From the NCBI GenBank assembly GCA_020848935.1, contig JADLHF010000093.1, positions 1 to 34,710 on the forward strand: 34,710 nt of DNA. Direction: 5' to 3'. Below are positions 14,360 through 23,144 of this stretch, in pieces (position 1 is the first letter of the stretch; each line of letters starts with the position of its first letter). The DNA is from Acetobacteraceae bacterium. GTDB taxonomy: Bacteria; Pseudomonadota; Alphaproteobacteria; Acetobacterales; Acetobacteraceae. A program made the position numbers and the translations under genes. The notes beneath the pieces are model-generated. The model was not told the origin of the DNA and ran no database searches. It was given only the letters and a program-made list of their open reading frames with translations.

Positions 14360-15895
14360 TCATCGGTCGGTCAGGCGCAGTTCGATGCGCCGGTTGCGGG
14401 CATAGGCCTCTGGCGTGTCGCGGTCGTCCAGCGGCTGGTTGTCGCCGAACCCGGTCGCCGCCAGGCGATTGGCGGGAATGCCGGCCAGCGCCAGCAGCTT
14501 CACCACCGTGATCGCCCGGCTGGCCGACAGTTCCCAGTTGCTGGCGAAGCGGGCCCCGGCCACCGGCTGGCGGTCGGCATGGCCATCCACCCGCAGCAGC
14601 CAGTTCACGTCCGGCGGAATCGCCTTGGTCACGTCGCGCAGCGTGTCGGCCAGGCGGAATATCTGCTCCATTCCCGTCGGCGACAGCTCGGCACTGCCGA
14701 CCGGGAACAGCACCTCGCTTTGGAACACGAAGCGGTCGCCCACCACCTGGATGCCCGGCCGGTTGGCCAGCACCTCGCGCAGCCGGCCGAAGAATTCGCT
14801 GCGATAGCCCTGCAACTCCTCCACCTTCTGCGCCAGGGCAGCGTTCAGCCGCTGGCCCAGATTGGTGATCTGCACGTCCTTGTCGCGCGCCGATGCCTCC
14901 GAGACCTCCAGCGCGCGGCCGACGGCGGAGAGCTGGGTGCGCAATTCCTCCACCTGGCGGTTCAGCAGGGCGATCTGGGCGCGGGCGCTGTCGCCCAGCT
15001 TCCGCTCGTCGGCCAGCTGGGCGGCGACCGCTTCGCGCTGCTGCGCCTCGGTGGTGGCCTGGGCGGCGGCCTCGCGGGCCTGTTTCTCGAGTTCGTCGCG
15101 CAACGCCGTCAGCGCGCGCATCTGCTCGGCCATGCGGGCGAGGTCGGATAGCCGCGCCTCGATCGTCGCCCGGTCGGCGCGCACGGTGCGGTCCAGCGCC
15201 TGCGCCTGGGCCTGCATTTCCGCCACCCGTGCCTGCGTTGCCGCCAGCTCGCGATGCGCGGCGGCCAACGCGCTGCGGGCGGTCAGCAGGTCCTGCTGCG
15301 TGGCTTCCAGCGTGCGCCGGTTGGCATCCAGCGCGGTCCGTGCGCCCTCCAGCTCCTGGCGGGCGGTGGCGAGCTGGGCCGCCGTGGTGGCCGCCGCCTG
15401 GGCCGCGGCGTCGGCCTGGCGGGCGAGGTCGGAGCCCTGGGTGAGCTGCTGGCTGCTGCGTGCCTGCGCCGCCTTCACCAGCGCCTCGGCGTCGGCCAGC
15501 CGTGCCGACAGCCGGTCGCGCTCGGCCAGGGCCTGGTCGCGCTCGGACTGGGCGCGCTGCTGGTCGGTGCGCAAGGTCGTGAGGCGCTGGGCCAGCGTGT
15601 CGCGCGCGGCGGTGGCGGCGGTCAGGTCGCGGTTCAGCTGCGCCACGGCCAGCCGCAACTCGCCGGAGCGGCTGCGCTCGAGCGACAGCAGATCGGAGAG
15701 TTCGCTGATCTGGCGGTTCACGCGGTCCAGCGCCCGGTCACGCCCGGTCAGCGCCACGGACAGGAAGGCCTGCCCCAGCACGAACACCAGCAGCACGAAG
15801 ATGATCACCATCAGCAGCGTCGAAAGCGCATCGACATAGCCGGGCCAGGGGTTCAACCCCTCGCCATGCCCGGCGCTGCGGCGGCGCAGTGCCAT
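14360..15895 (-). CDS. MotB/OmpA-like protein with very long coiled coil
   Basis: 511 residues. Residues 16-46 read NPWPGYVDALSTLLMVIIFV LLVFVLGQAF: a single N-terminal membrane helix beginning with an aspartate (D22) at the position of the proton-carrying Asp of MotB/ExbD/TolR. Residues 50-345 or so are an almost unbroken Ala/Arg/Glu/Gln-rich heptad coiled coil. Residues 375-511 are an OmpA-like peptidoglycan-binding domain (FPVGSAELSPTGMEQIF, LLRVDGHADRQP, NWELSASRAITVVKLL, NRRIELRL). It is predicted to be the stator rod of an ion-driven inner-membrane motor reaching the cell wall. MotB normally has no such coiled coil. It lies 6 bases after the MotA-like gene, so they are coupled. Confidence 0.85.
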   Translation of the reverse strand: MALRRRSAGHGEGLNPWPGYVDALSTLLMVIIFVLLVFVLGQAFLSVALTGRDRALDRVNRQISELSDLLSLERSRSGELRLAVAQLNRDLTAATAARDTLAQRLTTLRTDQQRAQSERDQALAERDRLSARLADAEALVKAAQARSSQQLTQGSDLARQADAAAQAAATTAAQLATARQELEGARTALDANRRTLEATQQDLLTARSALAAAHRELAATQARVAEMQAQAQALDRTVRADRATIEARLSDLARMAEQMRALTALRDELEKQAREAAAQATTEAQQREAVAAQLADERKLGDSARAQIALLNRQVEELRTQLSAVGRALEVSEASARDKDVQITNLGQRLNAALAQKVEELQGYRSEFFGRLREVLANRPGIQVVGDRFVFQSEVLFPVGSAELSPTGMEQIFRLADTLRDVTKAIPPDVNWLLRVDGHADRQPVAGARFASNWELSASRAITVVKLLALAGIPANRLAATGFGDNQPLDDRDTPEAYARNRRIELRLTDR

Positions 15896-15901
15896 GGCCG
15901 G

Positions 15902-17068
15902 CTACCGCGGCGGTTCGGCGGCGAGCGCCGCGATGGTGCGCGTCAGGATCTTGATCTCGTTGCGCAATTCGGCGGTGGACTGGCTGCGCCCCTGTTCGCT
16001 CTCGGCCAGCAGGCGTTGCAGGTACAGTTCGATGTTGCGCAGATGGGCGCGTGCCACGTCGTCGCCGATATGCTCGCGCGCCTCGGCCATCCGCGCCAGC
16101 GCCGGGGCCAGCGCCTGCTGGCTTTCGGCGATGCGCAGCATCAGCTGCTGGTTCGCCCGCATGGTATCCGACAGCGCGCTCAGCCGCTCCGTCAGGCCCA
16201 GGATCGCGGTCGTCCCCTCCCGCCGGTCGTCCTCGCCGCGGGCCAGGGTGCGTTGCAGCCCCTCCATGTTCTCCGCCGTCTGTTCCAGCAGCGCCTGGAC
16301 ATAGACCGGCACCGAGCCCTCGCCCTCGGCCCCCAGCACCCCGGAGGAGACGCGCGTCAGGCTGGCCAGCCATTCCTCCAACTCGTTGTAGAAGCGGTTC
16401 TGCGCCTGGCCGGCGGTCAGGTCCAGGAACCCCAGCACCAGCGAGCCGGCGAGGCCCAGCATGGAGGCGGAGAACGCCGTGCCCATGCCGCGCAACGGCT
16501 TGCCCAGCCCGACCTTCAGCTGCTCGAACAGCGCATTGATGTCGCCCGAGCCCACCGACATGCCGCCGATCACGTCGGCCACCGCGGCGATGGTCAGCAG
16601 CAGCCCCCAGAACGTGCCCAGCAGGCCGAGGAAGATCAGCAGCGAGATCATGTAGCGCGACAATTCGCGGCTTTCGTCCAGCCGCGAGGCGATGGTGTCC
16701 AGCATCGAGCGCATCGCCTGGGCCGAGATGGTGAAGCGCGCGCCGTCCCCCGCCGTTCGATCGATCCGCCGCGCGTCGCGGGCGGCCAGCATGCTGACCA
16801 GTGGCGACAGCAGCTTGGGCGTCGGCAGGGCGGCCAGGCTCGGCCGGTTGCGCTGGAAGGTCTCCAGCCAGGTCACTTCCGGCGTCAGGCGCACCACCTG
16901 GCGGATGTTCCACAACACCCCGCCCGCCAGCACCGCGGCGATCACCCCGTTCAGCAGAGGATTGGCGGTGAATGCCACGAAAAGCTCGCCGGACAGCAAT
17001 GCCGTGACGCCGGCCACCAGGACCAGGAAGACGATCATGCGGAACAGGAACTTGGTCGGGCGGGTCAT
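15902..17068 (-). CDS. MotA/TolQ/ExbB-family proton channel
   Basis: 388 residues. Two membrane helices lie near the N-terminus (about 9-27 and 36-54). A cytoplasmic loop with TISAQAMRSMLDTIASRLDE leads to the conserved pair: YMISLLIFLGLLGTFWGLLL (about 140-165) and GMGTAFSASMLGLAGSLVLG (about 195-220), the TM3/TM4 signature of MotA/ExbB/TolQ channels. The last 150 residues are a cytoplasmic helical tail, longer than in TolQ. It should form a pentamer around the MotB-like partner encoded 6 bases downstream and conduct protons. Its start overlaps the preceding OmpA-like gene as ATGA. It is distinct from the window's tolQ and resembles ZorA/MotA-type channels only in general architecture. Confidence 0.86.
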   Translation of the reverse strand: MTRPTKFLFRMIVFLVLVAGVTALLSGELFVAFTANPLLNGVIAAVLAGGVLWNIRQVVRLTPEVTWLETFQRNRPSLAALPTPKLLSPLVSMLAARDARRIDRTAGDGARFTISAQAMRSMLDTIASRLDESRELSRYMISLLIFLGLLGTFWGLLLTIAAVADVIGGMSVGSGDINALFEQLKVGLGKPLRGMGTAFSASMLGLAGSLVLGFLDLTAGQAQNRFYNELEEWLASLTRVSSGVLGAEGEGSVPVYVQALLEQTAENMEGLQRTLARGEDDRREGTTAILGLTERLSALSDTMRANQQLMLRIAESQQALAPALARMAEAREHIGDDVARAHLRNIELYLQRLLAESEQGRSQSTAELRNEIKILTRTIAALAAEPPR

Positions 17069-17892
17069 GGCGCGGGCCTTGCCTGCGATGCGGGAGTGGA
17101 GATGACGATATCCACGCGGTCTGCCGGCCCGGCGGCGATCGCCGGCATGCTGGCGCCCAGCGCCCGCACCACGATGCGCGGCGAGGCCACGCCCTCGGCG
17201 ATCAGCGCGCCGCGCGCCGCCAGCGCCCGCGACAACGACAGCCGCCGCGCGGTGGAGGGGTCCTCGACTGTCCCGGGGGCAAAGGCCGAGACGGTCACGC
17301 TGGCCTGCGCCGGCAGGCTGCGTGCCAATTCGCGCAGCGCCCGCGCGGTGGCCGGGTTCAGCACCGCGCTGCCGGGTCCGAAGGTGATGCGCCAGCCTTC
17401 GTCGATGCGCACTGCCTCGCCCGGTGCGTCGTCGGCCACTTCCAGCACCGGGGCCGGCGCCGCTGGCCGGCTCGGCACGGCCAATGGCGGCGGGATCACC
17501 GGCGGGGCAGGGGGGGCGAGCGGCATCAGCGGCGGCGGTGCCTCGACTGCCGGGATTGCCGCCGGGTCGGGGGTTGCCACCGTGTCCGCGGCCGTTGTCG
17601 GCGGCGCCAGGATGGGCGGCGGATCGGGTGCGTCGGGCATGGTGGGCGCGGGGGCGGAGGTGGTCGCCGGTGGCGCGGGCGGGGCTGGCTTGGCCACCGG
17701 CGACGGCTGGGCGCGCTGGCGTGCCGGCGGAACGGGCTTCACCTTCGGCGCCGGCGCCGTCGCCGGCGCCGGCGCGGTGACGGGCGGCGACAGCTCGTCC
17801 AGCGCGCGCCGGTCCAGCCGCGCCTGTGCCGCCGCATCGCCGGCAGCCAGCAGCAAGATCAGTCCGAACGGCAGGAGAACACGGTTTCGCAT
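17065..17892 (-). CDS. Proline-rich periplasmic protein with OmpA-like domain
   Basis: 275 residues from the ATG at 17892, which gives a signal peptide MRNRVLLPFGLILLLAAGDA with cleavage after AAA-Q. Thirteen extra in-frame N-terminal residues would spoil the signal. Residues 30-150 are a low-complexity Pro/Ala linker. Residues 165-275 are a diverged OmpA-like domain: WRITFGPGSAVLNPATARAL, RRLSLSRALAARGALIAEGV and ADRVDIVI. The usual G-H-T-D box is replaced by SAFAPGT, so peptidoglycan binding is uncertain. The gene begins a three-gene minus-strand unit with the MotA-like and MotB-like genes (ATGA overlap, then a 6-bp gap), so the protein is probably a periplasmic component of that complex. 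Confidence 0.8.
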   Translation of the reverse strand: MRNRVLLPFGLILLLAAGDAAAQARLDRRALDELSPPVTAPAPATAPAPKVKPVPPARQRAQPSPVAKPAPPAPPATTSAPAPTMPDAPDPPPILAPPTTAADTVATPDPAAIPAVEAPPPLMPLAPPAPPVIPPPLAVPSRPAAPAPVLEVADDAPGEAVRIDEGWRITFGPGSAVLNPATARALRELARSLPAQASVTVSAFAPGTVEDPSTARRLSLSRALAARGALIAEGVASPRIVVRALGASMPAIAAGPADRVDIVISTPASQARPAP

Positions 17893-17937
17893 GGGCCGGC
17901 GCACCCTAACGGAGCCGGCGCGCCTGCTCAATCAATC

Positions 17938-17974
17938 CACCCAAGCATGGGCAACCCACCCAGGCATGGGCAAG
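17938..17974. repeat. Two tandem copies of an 18-base repeat
   Basis: CACCCAAGCATGGGCAAC (17938-17955) is followed by CACCCAGGCATGGGCAAG (17957-17974), 16 of 18 bases identical with a period of 19. Both carry the imperfect palindrome CCC-Pu-x-GCATGGG. They lie between the inositol monophosphatase stop and the OmpA-like gene start, that is, in the leader of the motor-like cassette, and could be paired regulator sites. Confidence 0.5.
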
Positions 17975-17979
17975 CCGGC

Positions 17980-18822
17980 CTAGGCGCTGGCCGAACGGGT
18001 GGCGGCAGCCACGCCGTCGGCCACCGCCTCGCGCAGTGCCGCATGCAGATGCGGATTGGCCGCCACCACGTCGCCCGATGCCATCGGGTCGTCGCCATGG
18101 GGGTCGGAGGCATAGCCGCCGGCCTCGCGCACGATCAGCAGCCCGGCCGCCATGTCCCACGGCTTCAGCCCCAGCTCCCAGAACCCCTCGTAGCGTCCGG
18201 CGGCGACCCAGGCGAGGTCCAGCGCCGCGGCGCCGAAGCGCCGGATCCCGGCCACCTGCGGCATCAACGTGGCCAGGGTGCGGGCGAACGCCAGCCGCCG
18301 CTGTGCGGAGACCACGGCGAAGGGAATGCCGGTGGCGAACATCGACTCCTTGAGGTCGCGGCGTGCCGATACCCGCAGCCGCCGCTCATTGAGATAGGCG
18401 CCGCCGCCCTTCTCCGCCCAGAACATCTCGTCCACCGCCGGGGCATAGATGCAGCCGGCCGCCAGTTCGCTGCTGCCGTCCTGCAACCGCCGCTCCAGCC
18501 CGATCGAGATCGCCCAGTGCGGGATGCCGTGCAGGAAATTGCTGGTGCCGTCCAGCGGATCGACAATCCAGCGCCAGGTCCAGTTGTCGGTGCCCGAGGC
18601 GCCGGATTCCTCCATCAGGAAACCATAGCCCGGCCGCGCCTTGTACAAATCGTCGCGGATCGACTGCTCGGCGCGCAGGTCGGCTTGGCTGACGAAATCG
18701 CCGGGACCCTTAACGCTGACCTGGAGCTGTTCCACCTCGGCGAAATCCCGCAACAGCCGCTTGGAGGCACGCTGGGCGGCGTTCTGCATCACCGTCATAT
18801 GGGCCGAAAGACGCATTGCCAT
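17980..18822 (-). CDS. suhB: Inositol monophosphatase family protein (SuhB-like)
   Basis: 280 residues from the ATG at 18822, which has GGAG 7 bases upstream. A second ATG at 18816 is also possible, and a longer frame without a ribosome binding site is rejected. Signatures of the Mg2+-dependent inositol monophosphatase fold are intact: LMEESGASG, IVDPLDGTSNFLHGIPHWAI, and the second motif WDMAAGLLIVREAGG. Activity is release of phosphate from myo-inositol 1-phosphate or related sugar phosphates in the cytoplasm. E. coli SuhB also acts in rRNA antitermination, a role not deducible here. It follows efp on the same strand after a hairpin-rich 125-bp gap. Confidence 0.9.
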   Translation of the reverse strand: MAMRLSAHMTVMQNAAQRASKRLLRDFAEVEQLQVSVKGPGDFVSQADLRAEQSIRDDLYKARPGYGFLMEESGASGTDNWTWRWIVDPLDGTSNFLHGIPHWAISIGLERRLQDGSSELAAGCIYAPAVDEMFWAEKGGGAYLNERRLRVSARRDLKESMFATGIPFAVVSAQRRLAFARTLATLMPQVAGIRRFGAAALDLAWVAAGRYEGFWELGLKPWDMAAGLLIVREAGGYASDPHGDDPMASGDVVAANPHLHAALREAVADGVAAATRSASA

Positions 18823-18855
18823 GGCGTGGCTCCAGATTTCGGCGCGAAACAATAA

Positions 18856-18948
18856 GGAAGGCCAGGCGGCCGAGCCCGCTGGACCCAAAATTCAAGGGGT
18901 CTGGGGGCCACTGCCCCCAGCGGGTCCAGGGCAGCGCCCTGGCCTTCC
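18856..18948 (-). repeat. Nested GC-rich inverted repeats after efp
   Basis: An outer pair GGAAGGCCAGG (18856-18866) and CCTGGCCTTCC (18938-18948) encloses a middle pair CTGGACCC (18879-18886) and GGGTCCAG (18922-18929). It also contains two tight hairpins: CTGGGGGC (18901-18908) with GCCCCCAG (18913-18920), and CCAGGGC (18926-18932) with GCCCTGG (18936-18942). The words 'GGGTCCAGGGC...GCCCTGGCCTTCC' recur at 26186-26380 and in weaker form at 1504-1520. It begins at the efp stop and probably ends or attenuates efp transcription before the monophosphatase gene. Confidence 0.65.
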
Positions 18949-19514
18949 TACCCCTTGAAGCGCTCGACGTAGGTCGAATCCTCGATCCGCACCACGATCC
19001 GCTCGCCGGCCTCGATGAACGGCGGCACCTGTACCTTCACCCCGTTGGACAGCTTGGCCGGCTTGTAAGACGACGAGGCGGTCTGCCCCTTCACCACGGG
19101 ATCGGCCTCCACCACCTCCAGGATCGCGGTGGACGGCAGGCGGATGGCCACCGGATCACCCTCCACCAGGTCCAGCTCGACGGTCATGTTGTCCTGAAGG
19201 TACGGCGCCTGGTCGCCCAGGATGTCCACCGGCACCATCGCCTGCTCGAACGTCTCGGGGTCCATCAGCACCAGGTTCTCGCCGTCGGTGTAGGAGTACG
19301 TATATTCCTTCTGGTCGGTCTGCAGCCGCTCCACCGTATCCGCGGTGCGCCAGCGCTCGTTGGTCTTGTTGCCGCTCTTGAGGCTGCGCATCTCCACCTG
19401 GATGAATGCGCCGCCCTTGCCCGGGGTGATGATCTGCTGTTTCAGCACCGTCCAGCGCTGGCCTTCGTGCTCGATCACCTGGCCCGCGCGGATCAGGTTT
19501 GCCTGCTGCTTCAT
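18948..19514 (-). CDS. efp: Translation elongation factor P
   Basis: 188 residues from the ATG at 19514 (MKQQANLIRAGQVIEHEGQR), the standard length. EF-P binds the ribosome between the P and E sites and rescues stalling at consecutive prolines. The modified lysine sits at the tip of domain I in TPGKGGAF (K33), the form that receives (R)-beta-lysine. All three OB-like domains are present, ending VVRIEDSTYVERFKG. An upstream in-frame extension of 32 residues has no support. The gene for the lysylating enzyme EpmA is encoded 1 kb away on the other strand, which fits the E. coli-type modification route; the EpmB aminomutase gene is not in the window. An 18-proline run in TolA is an obvious local substrate. 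Confidence 0.97.
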   Translation of the reverse strand: MKQQANLIRAGQVIEHEGQRWTVLKQQIITPGKGGAFIQVEMRSLKSGNKTNERWRTADTVERLQTDQKEYTYSYTDGENLVLMDPETFEQAMVPVDILGDQAPYLQDNMTVELDLVEGDPVAIRLPSTAILEVVEADPVVKGQTASSSYKPAKLSNGVKVQVPPFIEAGERIVVRIEDSTYVERFKG

Positions 19515-19620
19515 CGGTATGCTCGCGGATGTGTGCCGTTCGGAAGCGGGGTGTCTAGACGGAACGGACCAAAGGGGCAAGAAGAGGGGGGCAAGAACGG
19601 CACCGCACAAGGAGAGTCCG

Positions 19621-20481
19621 ATGCCGCCATATCGCTATGTCCTGGCCGACGTGTTCACCGACCGCGCCTATGGCGGCAACCAGCTTGCCGTGCTGCCGGA
19701 TTCCGCGGGGCTGGACGAGGCGCAGATGCACGCCATCGCGCGGGAATTCAATCTTTCGGAGACCACCTTCGTCACCCCCGGCAGCGCGCCGGACCATTTC
19801 CGGGTGCGCATCTTCACCCCCGGCGGGGAACTGCCGTTTGCCGGCCACCCGATCGTCGGCACCGCGATCGCGCTGCGCCATCTCGGCCGCGTCACCGAGG
19901 CCTGCATCTTCGACCTGAAGATCGGCCCGGTACGCGTTGAGGTTGTTTCCGATCGCGCCACCTTCCACCGTGACGGCGCGCCGGAGATCCGCGCCGTGCA
20001 ACTGCCCGCGGACCAGATCGCGGCCCTGGTGGGTGCGCCCGCCCTGGCCGGCGAGGCGTTCGAGGCGGGGTATGGCACCGCCTTCCTCTACATCCCGCTG
20101 GCCGACCGCGCCGCCGTCGCCGCGGCCCGGTTGCGGCGCGATCTGTGGGAACGCGCGGCGCCGATGCTGTGGGGCCGCGGCGTCTATGTCCATGCCGTTT
20201 CCGCGCCGCGGGACGGCGTCACCCCGGTGCATGCGCGCATGTTCGGCACCGGGCTGGGGGTGATCGAAGACCCCGCCACCGGCTCGGCCGCCGCCGGGCT
20301 GGCCGGCAGCCTGCCCGGACCCGAAGGGCTGCATCGCATCGCCATCACCCAGGGGGTGGAGATGGGCCGCCCCAGCCTGATCGAGGCCACCGCCACGCGG
20401 GTGGACGGCCAGGTGCACGCCATCACCATCGGCGGCGGTGCAGTGGTGGTGGGCGAAGGCCGGCTGATCCGCGTGCCGTGA
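19621..20481 (+). CDS. PhzF family isomerase-like protein
   Basis: 286 residues from the ATG at 19621, with AAGGAG 6-11 bases upstream. PhzF proteins have a two-lobed diaminopimelate-epimerase-like fold. Visible motifs are DVFTDRAYGGNQLAVL at the N-terminus, the catalytic glutamate in NLSETTFV (E47), FAGHPIVGTA, and EDPATGSAAAGLAGS in the second lobe. Only true phenazine loci use PhzF for phenazine synthesis. Here there are no phenazine genes, so it is an isomerase of unknown substrate. It is divergent from efp (106-bp gap), and its stop overlaps the GTG of epmA (GTGA at 20478-20481), so the two are translationally coupled. Confidence 0.92.
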   Translation: MPPYRYVLADVFTDRAYGGNQLAVLPDSAGLDEAQMHAIAREFNLSETTFVTPGSAPDHFRVRIFTPGGELPFAGHPIVGTAIALRHLGRVTEACIFDLKIGPVRVEVVSDRATFHRDGAPEIRAVQLPADQIAALVGAPALAGEAFEAGYGTAFLYIPLADRAAVAAARLRRDLWERAAPMLWGRGVYVHAVSAPRDGVTPVHARMFGTGLGVIEDPATGSAAAGLAGSLPGPEGLHRIAITQGVEMGRPSLIEATATRVDGQVHAITIGGGAVVVGEGRLIRVP

Positions 20482-21473
20482 CGGCCTCCTGGCACCCCGA
20501 ACGCCTCGCCGCCCGCCTGCCGTTCCTGCGCCGCCGCGCCCGCCTTGCCGCCGGGGTGCGGGCGTTCTTCGACGCACGCGGCTACCTGGAGGTCGAGACC
20601 CCCTACGCCGTGACCACGCCGGGCGAGGAGGTGCACCTGGCCACCTTCGCCACCGAGCAGGTGACGCCGCACGGCGAGCGCCGCACGCTGCGGCTGCACA
20701 CCTCGCCGGAATTCGCCATGAAGAAGCTGCTGGCCGGCGGCGTCGGGCGCTGTTTCCAACTCGCCCGCGTCTGGCGCAACGGCGAGGGCAGCGACCTGCA
20801 CGCCCCCGAGTTCACCATGTTGGAATGGTACCGCCCCGGCGCCACCATGGACGATCTCATTGCCGAGACATCCGCCCTGCTGCGCGCCGTGCTGCCGCCG
20901 GAATTCACCTGCCGCGGCATCACCTGCGCGCTGGAAGATTTTGAAATACTGACGGTTGCCGAGGCTTTCGCACGCCATGCGGGCGCCGACCTGCTGGCTA
21001 CGCTGGACGACGCACCGGCCTTGGCCGCCCAGGCCGGCGTGGCATTGCGCGCCGGCGAGGACTGGGAGGATTTGTTCTTCCGCCTGCTGCTCGACCGTGT
21101 GGAGCCGGCGATCGGGCGCGGCCGGCCGACCTTCCTGACCCACTGGCCCGCCGCCCAGGCCGCCCTGGCCCGCCGCGATCCCGCCGATCCCAGGGTGGCC
21201 GAACGGTTCGAGCTGTTCGCCTGCGGCCTGGAACTGGCCAACGCCTTCGTCGAACTCACTGATCCCGTGGAACAAAGGGCGCGCTTCGTGGCCGATCGCG
21301 CGCGCCGCCATGCGCTGTATGGCGGGCCGGACTGGCCGCTGGACGAGGATTTCCTCGCCGCCCTGGAGCACGGAATGCCGCCCTGCGCCGGCATCGCACT
21401 GGGTTTCGACCGGCTGGCCATGCTGGCTGGCGGGGCAAGCCGGATCGACCAGGTGCTGTGGCTGCCGGGCTGA
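20478..21473 (+). CDS. epmA: EF-P lysine aminoacylase EpmA (GenX/PoxA)
   Basis: 331 residues from a GTG at 20478 that overlaps the phzF stop. Class II lysyl-tRNA synthetase core without the anticodon-binding domain: FFDARGYLEVETPYAVTTPG, then motif 2 RCFQLARVWRNGEGSDLHAP followed by EFTMLEWYRPG, ERFELFACGLELANAFVEL, and motif 3 GIALGFDRLAMLAGG. The length is right for EpmA (about 325) and far too short for LysS (about 500). It activates beta-lysine and attaches it to EF-P Lys33. The nearby efp supports the call. The in-frame extension upstream of 20478 lies inside phzF. Confidence 0.95.
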   Translation: MTASWHPERLAARLPFLRRRARLAAGVRAFFDARGYLEVETPYAVTTPGEEVHLATFATEQVTPHGERRTLRLHTSPEFAMKKLLAGGVGRCFQLARVWRNGEGSDLHAPEFTMLEWYRPGATMDDLIAETSALLRAVLPPEFTCRGITCALEDFEILTVAEAFARHAGADLLATLDDAPALAAQAGVALRAGEDWEDLFFRLLLDRVEPAIGRGRPTFLTHWPAAQAALARRDPADPRVAERFELFACGLELANAFVELTDPVEQRARFVADRARRHALYGGPDWPLDEDFLAALEHGMPPCAGIALGFDRLAMLAGGASRIDQVLWLPG

Positions 21474-21495
21474 GCGGCGGCGGCTGCTCGCTGCG

Positions 21496-22134
21496 CTATC
21501 GGGCGCCGGCGATTGCCGCGTTCATCGCCCGCACCCCGGCCGCCGGGCCGTCGGGGTGGCCCCACACGGCGCCGACCACGGCAAGGAAATCGGCGCCCGC
21601 CTGGACCAGCGGCGCGCAATTCGCCGCCGTGATGCCGCCGATCGCCACGCAGGGCAGTTCCATCAGCGCCGACCACCATTCCAGGATCCCGGGCGTGGCC
21701 CGAAACGTCGCGTCCTTGGTGGCGGTCGGAAAGAACGCGCCGAAGGCCACATAATCCGCCCCTTCCTCGCCGGCGGTCATCGCGAGGTCGCGGCTGTCGT
21801 GGCAGGTCACCCCCATGGTGAGGTCGCCGAGGATTTTCCGCGCCACCGCTGCCGGCGTGTCGGACTGCCCGATATGGGCGCCGTCGCAGCCATGCGCCAC
21901 GGCCAGGTCCGGCCGATCGTTCATCAGGAAGGCGACGCCGCGCGCCTGCACCACCGGGCGCACCGCGTCGATGGCACGGCGCAGGGCGTCGTCGTCCAGA
22001 TCCTTCAGCCGCAACTGCACCGCGCCGACATCGCCGGCATCGAGTGCGGCCGCCATCAGCCCTGGAAATACCGCGAGATCAATGGCCGGCGGGGTGATCA
22101 GGTACAGCCGGCACCCATTCGCCCCGCCGGTCAT
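21496..22134 (-). CDS. thiE: Thiamine phosphate synthase
   Basis: 212 residues, a TIM barrel of the ThiE/TenI family. ThiE joins HMP-pyrophosphate and HET-phosphate (thiazole) to give thiamine phosphate. Motifs seen are [16 protein letters not shown] (phosphate/pyrophosphate contact; the usual QLREK reads QLRLK, a variant I associate with alphaproteobacteria), [20 protein letters not shown], then [22 protein letters not shown], and [11 protein letters not shown]. The call between ThiE and TenI rests mainly on the intact NDRxDLA and GADYVxFGxxFPTxTK elements. It lies 31 bases downstream of the aldolase gene on the same strand. No other thiamine gene or TPP riboswitch was seen nearby. Confidence 0.9.
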   Translation of the reverse strand: MTGGANGCRLYLITPPAIDLAVFPGLMAAALDAGDVGAVQLRLKDLDDDALRRAIDAVRPVVQARGVAFLMNDRPDLAVAHGCDGAHIGQSDTPAAVARKILGDLTMGVTCHDSRDLAMTAGEEGADYVAFGAFFPTATKDATFRATPGILEWWSALMELPCVAIGGITAANCAPLVQAGADFLAVVGAVWGHPDGPAAGVRAMNAAIAGAR

Positions 22135-22165
22135 CCGGGTCAGGCCCTGTCCTGCGCTGCGCGTG

Positions 22166-23086
22166 TCACGCGCGCCCCTGATAGATCTCGATGATCTTGG
22201 CCAGCATCGCCAGCGCGTCGGCCTTCGGGCGCTGGAAGGTGTTGCGGCCGATGATCGAGCCGTTGGCGCCGCCGTCGCGCAGGCCGCGCACCTCCTCGAA
22301 CAGCCCGTCCAGCCCCTTGGCCTCGCCGCCGGAGAACACCACGATCCGCTTGCCGGCGAACGTCGCCTGCATCACGTGCTCCACCCGCTTGGACAGGGTG
22401 GAGACGTCGATCTGCTGGCTCTCGTAGGTTTTCTTGGCGGCATCCAGGCCGATGGCGGCGGTCGGCGGTTTCACCTTGATGATGTGGGCCCCCATCAGGG
22501 CCGCCATGTGCGCGGCGTAGGCGCAGATATCGACCGCCGTCTCGGCCTCCTTGCTCAGGTTGGGGCCGCGGGGATAGGACCAGCACACCACCGCCAGCCC
22601 GGCCGACTTGGCCTCGTCGGCCAGTTCACGCAGTTCCTCCATCTGGTCGAAGGCGTATTCGCTGCCGGGGTAGATGGTGAAGCCGATCGCCGAGCAGCCC
22701 AGCCGCAGGGCGTCGTTCACCGAGGCGGTCACAGCCTGGTCCTTGGAGGTGGCCAGCGAGTTCGAGGAATTCATCTTCAGGATGGTGGGAATCGCACCGG
22801 CATAGCTGTCCGCGCCGGCCTCGATCATGCCCAGCGGGGCGGCATAGGCCGACAGCCCGGCATCCAGCGCCAGCTGGAAATGGTAGTGCGGGTCATAAGC
22901 CGCCGGGTTCGGCGCGAAGGACCGCGCCGGGCCATGCTCGAACCCCTGGTCCACCGGCAGGATCACCAGCTTGCCGGTGCCGCCGAGCTTGCCCTCCATC
23001 AGGATGCGGGCGAGGCTTCCCTTGGTGCCGGGATTGTCGCTCTCGTACCAGTCGAGGATCTTCTTGACGCGCTGGGTGATCCGCAT
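22166..23086 (-). CDS. fbaB: Class I fructose-bisphosphate aldolase
   Basis: 306 residues from the ATG at 23086, with AGAGGAA upstream. This is the DhnA/FbaB type of class I aldolase, which forms a Schiff base with dihydroxyacetone phosphate in place of using zinc, and splits fructose 1,6-bisphosphate in glycolysis. Seen are [60 protein letters not shown], the probable Schiff-base lysine region [10 protein letters not shown], and [10 protein letters not shown] with [12 protein letters not shown] for phosphate binding. A much longer open frame upstream is the shadow of the hypothetical gene. It is followed at 31 bases by thiE and preceded at 58 bases by that hypothetical gene. Confidence 0.95.
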   Translation of the reverse strand: MRITQRVKKILDWYESDNPGTKGSLARILMEGKLGGTGKLVILPVDQGFEHGPARSFAPNPAAYDPHYHFQLALDAGLSAYAAPLGMIEAGADSYAGAIPTILKMNSSNSLATSKDQAVTASVNDALRLGCSAIGFTIYPGSEYAFDQMEELRELADEAKSAGLAVVCWSYPRGPNLSKEAETAVDICAYAAHMAALMGAHIIKVKPPTAAIGLDAAKKTYESQQIDVSTLSKRVEHVMQATFAGKRIVVFSGGEAKGLDGLFEEVRGLRDGGANGSIIGRNTFQRPKADALAMLAKIIEIYQGRA

Positions 23087-23144
23087 GGGGGTTCCTCTTG
23101 CTTGCGGGGCCGGCTTGAGTTGGCCGGGCTGCCATAGCCGCCTC

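Noticed and set aside
14360-17892. Reading the MotA-like/MotB-like genes as a Zorya anti-phage system
   Set aside because: No ZorC, ZorD or ZorE-like nuclease or helicase gene is adjacent. Neighbours are efp, a monophosphatase and an EPS transferase.
15254-17983. A 909-codon plus-strand frame across the motor-like cassette
   Set aside because: It is antisense to three genes with clear domains. Its sequence is Gln/Arg/Gly-rich with no recognisable motif.
19621-20481. Phenazine biosynthesis locus suggested by the phzF-like gene
   Set aside because: No other phenazine gene is present. PhzF-like isomerases of unknown substrate are common in bacteria.
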